A stretch of 5,911 bases of DNA from IDS-8 sp964491485. GTDB lineage: Bacteria; Pseudomonadota; Gammaproteobacteria; Steroidobacterales; Woeseiaceae. The first letter of the stretch is position 1; every line of letters begins with the position of its first letter. A program made the position numbers and the translations under genes. This document shows, piece after piece, positions 5,639-5,911 of this stretch. The notes below the pieces were generated by a model. The model worked only from the letters and a program-made list of their open reading frames with translations. It made no database searches and was not told where the DNA came from. The stretch lies in assembly GCA_964491485.1 (NCBI GenBank), contig CAZBGV010000191.1:1-5911 (forward strand). Direction: 5' to 3'.

Positions 5639-5911
5639 CCTCTTTGCGGCGCTGCGGCTTGTAGGTGCCGGTGGAGGTGGCGCAGAGGCGCTTGTTCTCC
5701 GGGTCGTAGAGGCGCGCCTGGGCGAAGAACAGCGTCTTCGTGCGGCGGATGAGCTCGCCTTCGATGACCACCGTGTCCGCGCGGTGCGGCGCGATGAAGT
5801 TGCAGTTCAGGTTCACCGACACCGAAACATAGTCCTCCGCAATGCCATGACTGCCGGAGAACGCGCCGGCGATGTCGAGCAGCGACGCCATGACGCCGCC
5901 GTGCAGGAAGC
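5613..5911 (-). CDS. PaaI-type hotdog-fold thioesterase, 5' part outside the window
   Basis: The last 98 codons of this gene are visible, ending at TAG (complement 5613-5615). The N-terminal part lies beyond position 5911. The protein begins in view with FLHGGVMASLLDIAG, the helix-start motif of acyl-CoA thioesterases of the 4HBT/PaaI hotdog superfamily, with Asp in LLD at the usual catalytic-region position. The middle (VNLNCNFIAPHRAD, then VVIEGELIRRTKTLFFAQARLYD) follows the family's beta-strand pattern. ATG at 5891 is in frame but falls inside the HGGV motif, so it is not the true start. Such enzymes hydrolyse acyl-CoA or aryl-CoA esters to free acid and CoA in the cytosol. The substrate is unknown. 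It may serve acyl-CoA turnover alongside the nearby operon, but it is a separate transcription unit. Confidence 0.85.
   Translation of the reverse strand, partial: FLHGGVMASLLDIAGAFSGSHGIAEDYVSVSVNLNCNFIAPHRADTVVIEGELIRRTKTLFFAQARLYDPENKRLCATSTGTYKPQRRKEVNRPHPAA

Overview
This is a very GC-rich bacterial window, and gene content, repeat type and codon use all suggest a member of the Pseudomonadota (beta or gamma). It looks like ordinary chromosome. No rRNA, tRNA, CRISPR array or transposase was seen. The genus cannot be named from the sequence alone.

Positions 91-4984 hold a compact fatty-acid beta-oxidation operon on the minus strand. In transcription order it encodes a TetR-family regulator (GTG start at 4984), a thiolase (start at 4325, overlapping the regulator's stop by ATGA), a 718-residue fused enoyl-CoA hydratase/3-hydroxyacyl-CoA dehydrogenase of the FadB/FadJ type, and a crotonase-fold protein. 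The last protein lacks the usual hydratase glutamates and looks more like a PaaG-type enoyl-CoA isomerase. Together these enzymes would hydrate, oxidise and thiolytically cleave enoyl-CoAs, with the last one probably repositioning double bonds. No acyl-CoA ligase or acyl-CoA dehydrogenase is in view. A 21-bp palindrome just upstream of the regulator gene is a plausible operator for autoregulation.

REP-type palindromes punctuate the operon. Two identical copies face each other at its 3' end (10-32 and 64-86), which is a REPIN-like arrangement. A third, slightly diverged copy sits in the 76-nt gap between the thiolase and FadB/FadJ-like genes.

Divergent from the operon, 5139-5567 encodes a small RES-domain protein, the toxin of RES/Xre-type toxin-antitoxin pairs. 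Only about 38 codons resembling the extreme C-terminus of the partner antitoxin lie before it, joined by TGATG. The toxin also has glycine where its signature motif normally has tryptophan. This looks like a decaying toxin-antitoxin locus. The window ends with the 3' part of a convergent minus-strand hotdog-fold thioesterase (5613 to beyond 5911). A 9-bp inverted repeat lies between the two convergent genes.

I found no convincing case for a wholly new system. The most informative observations are the eroded RES locus, the operator-like palindrome, the REP/REPIN copies and the altered active site of the last beta-oxidation gene.
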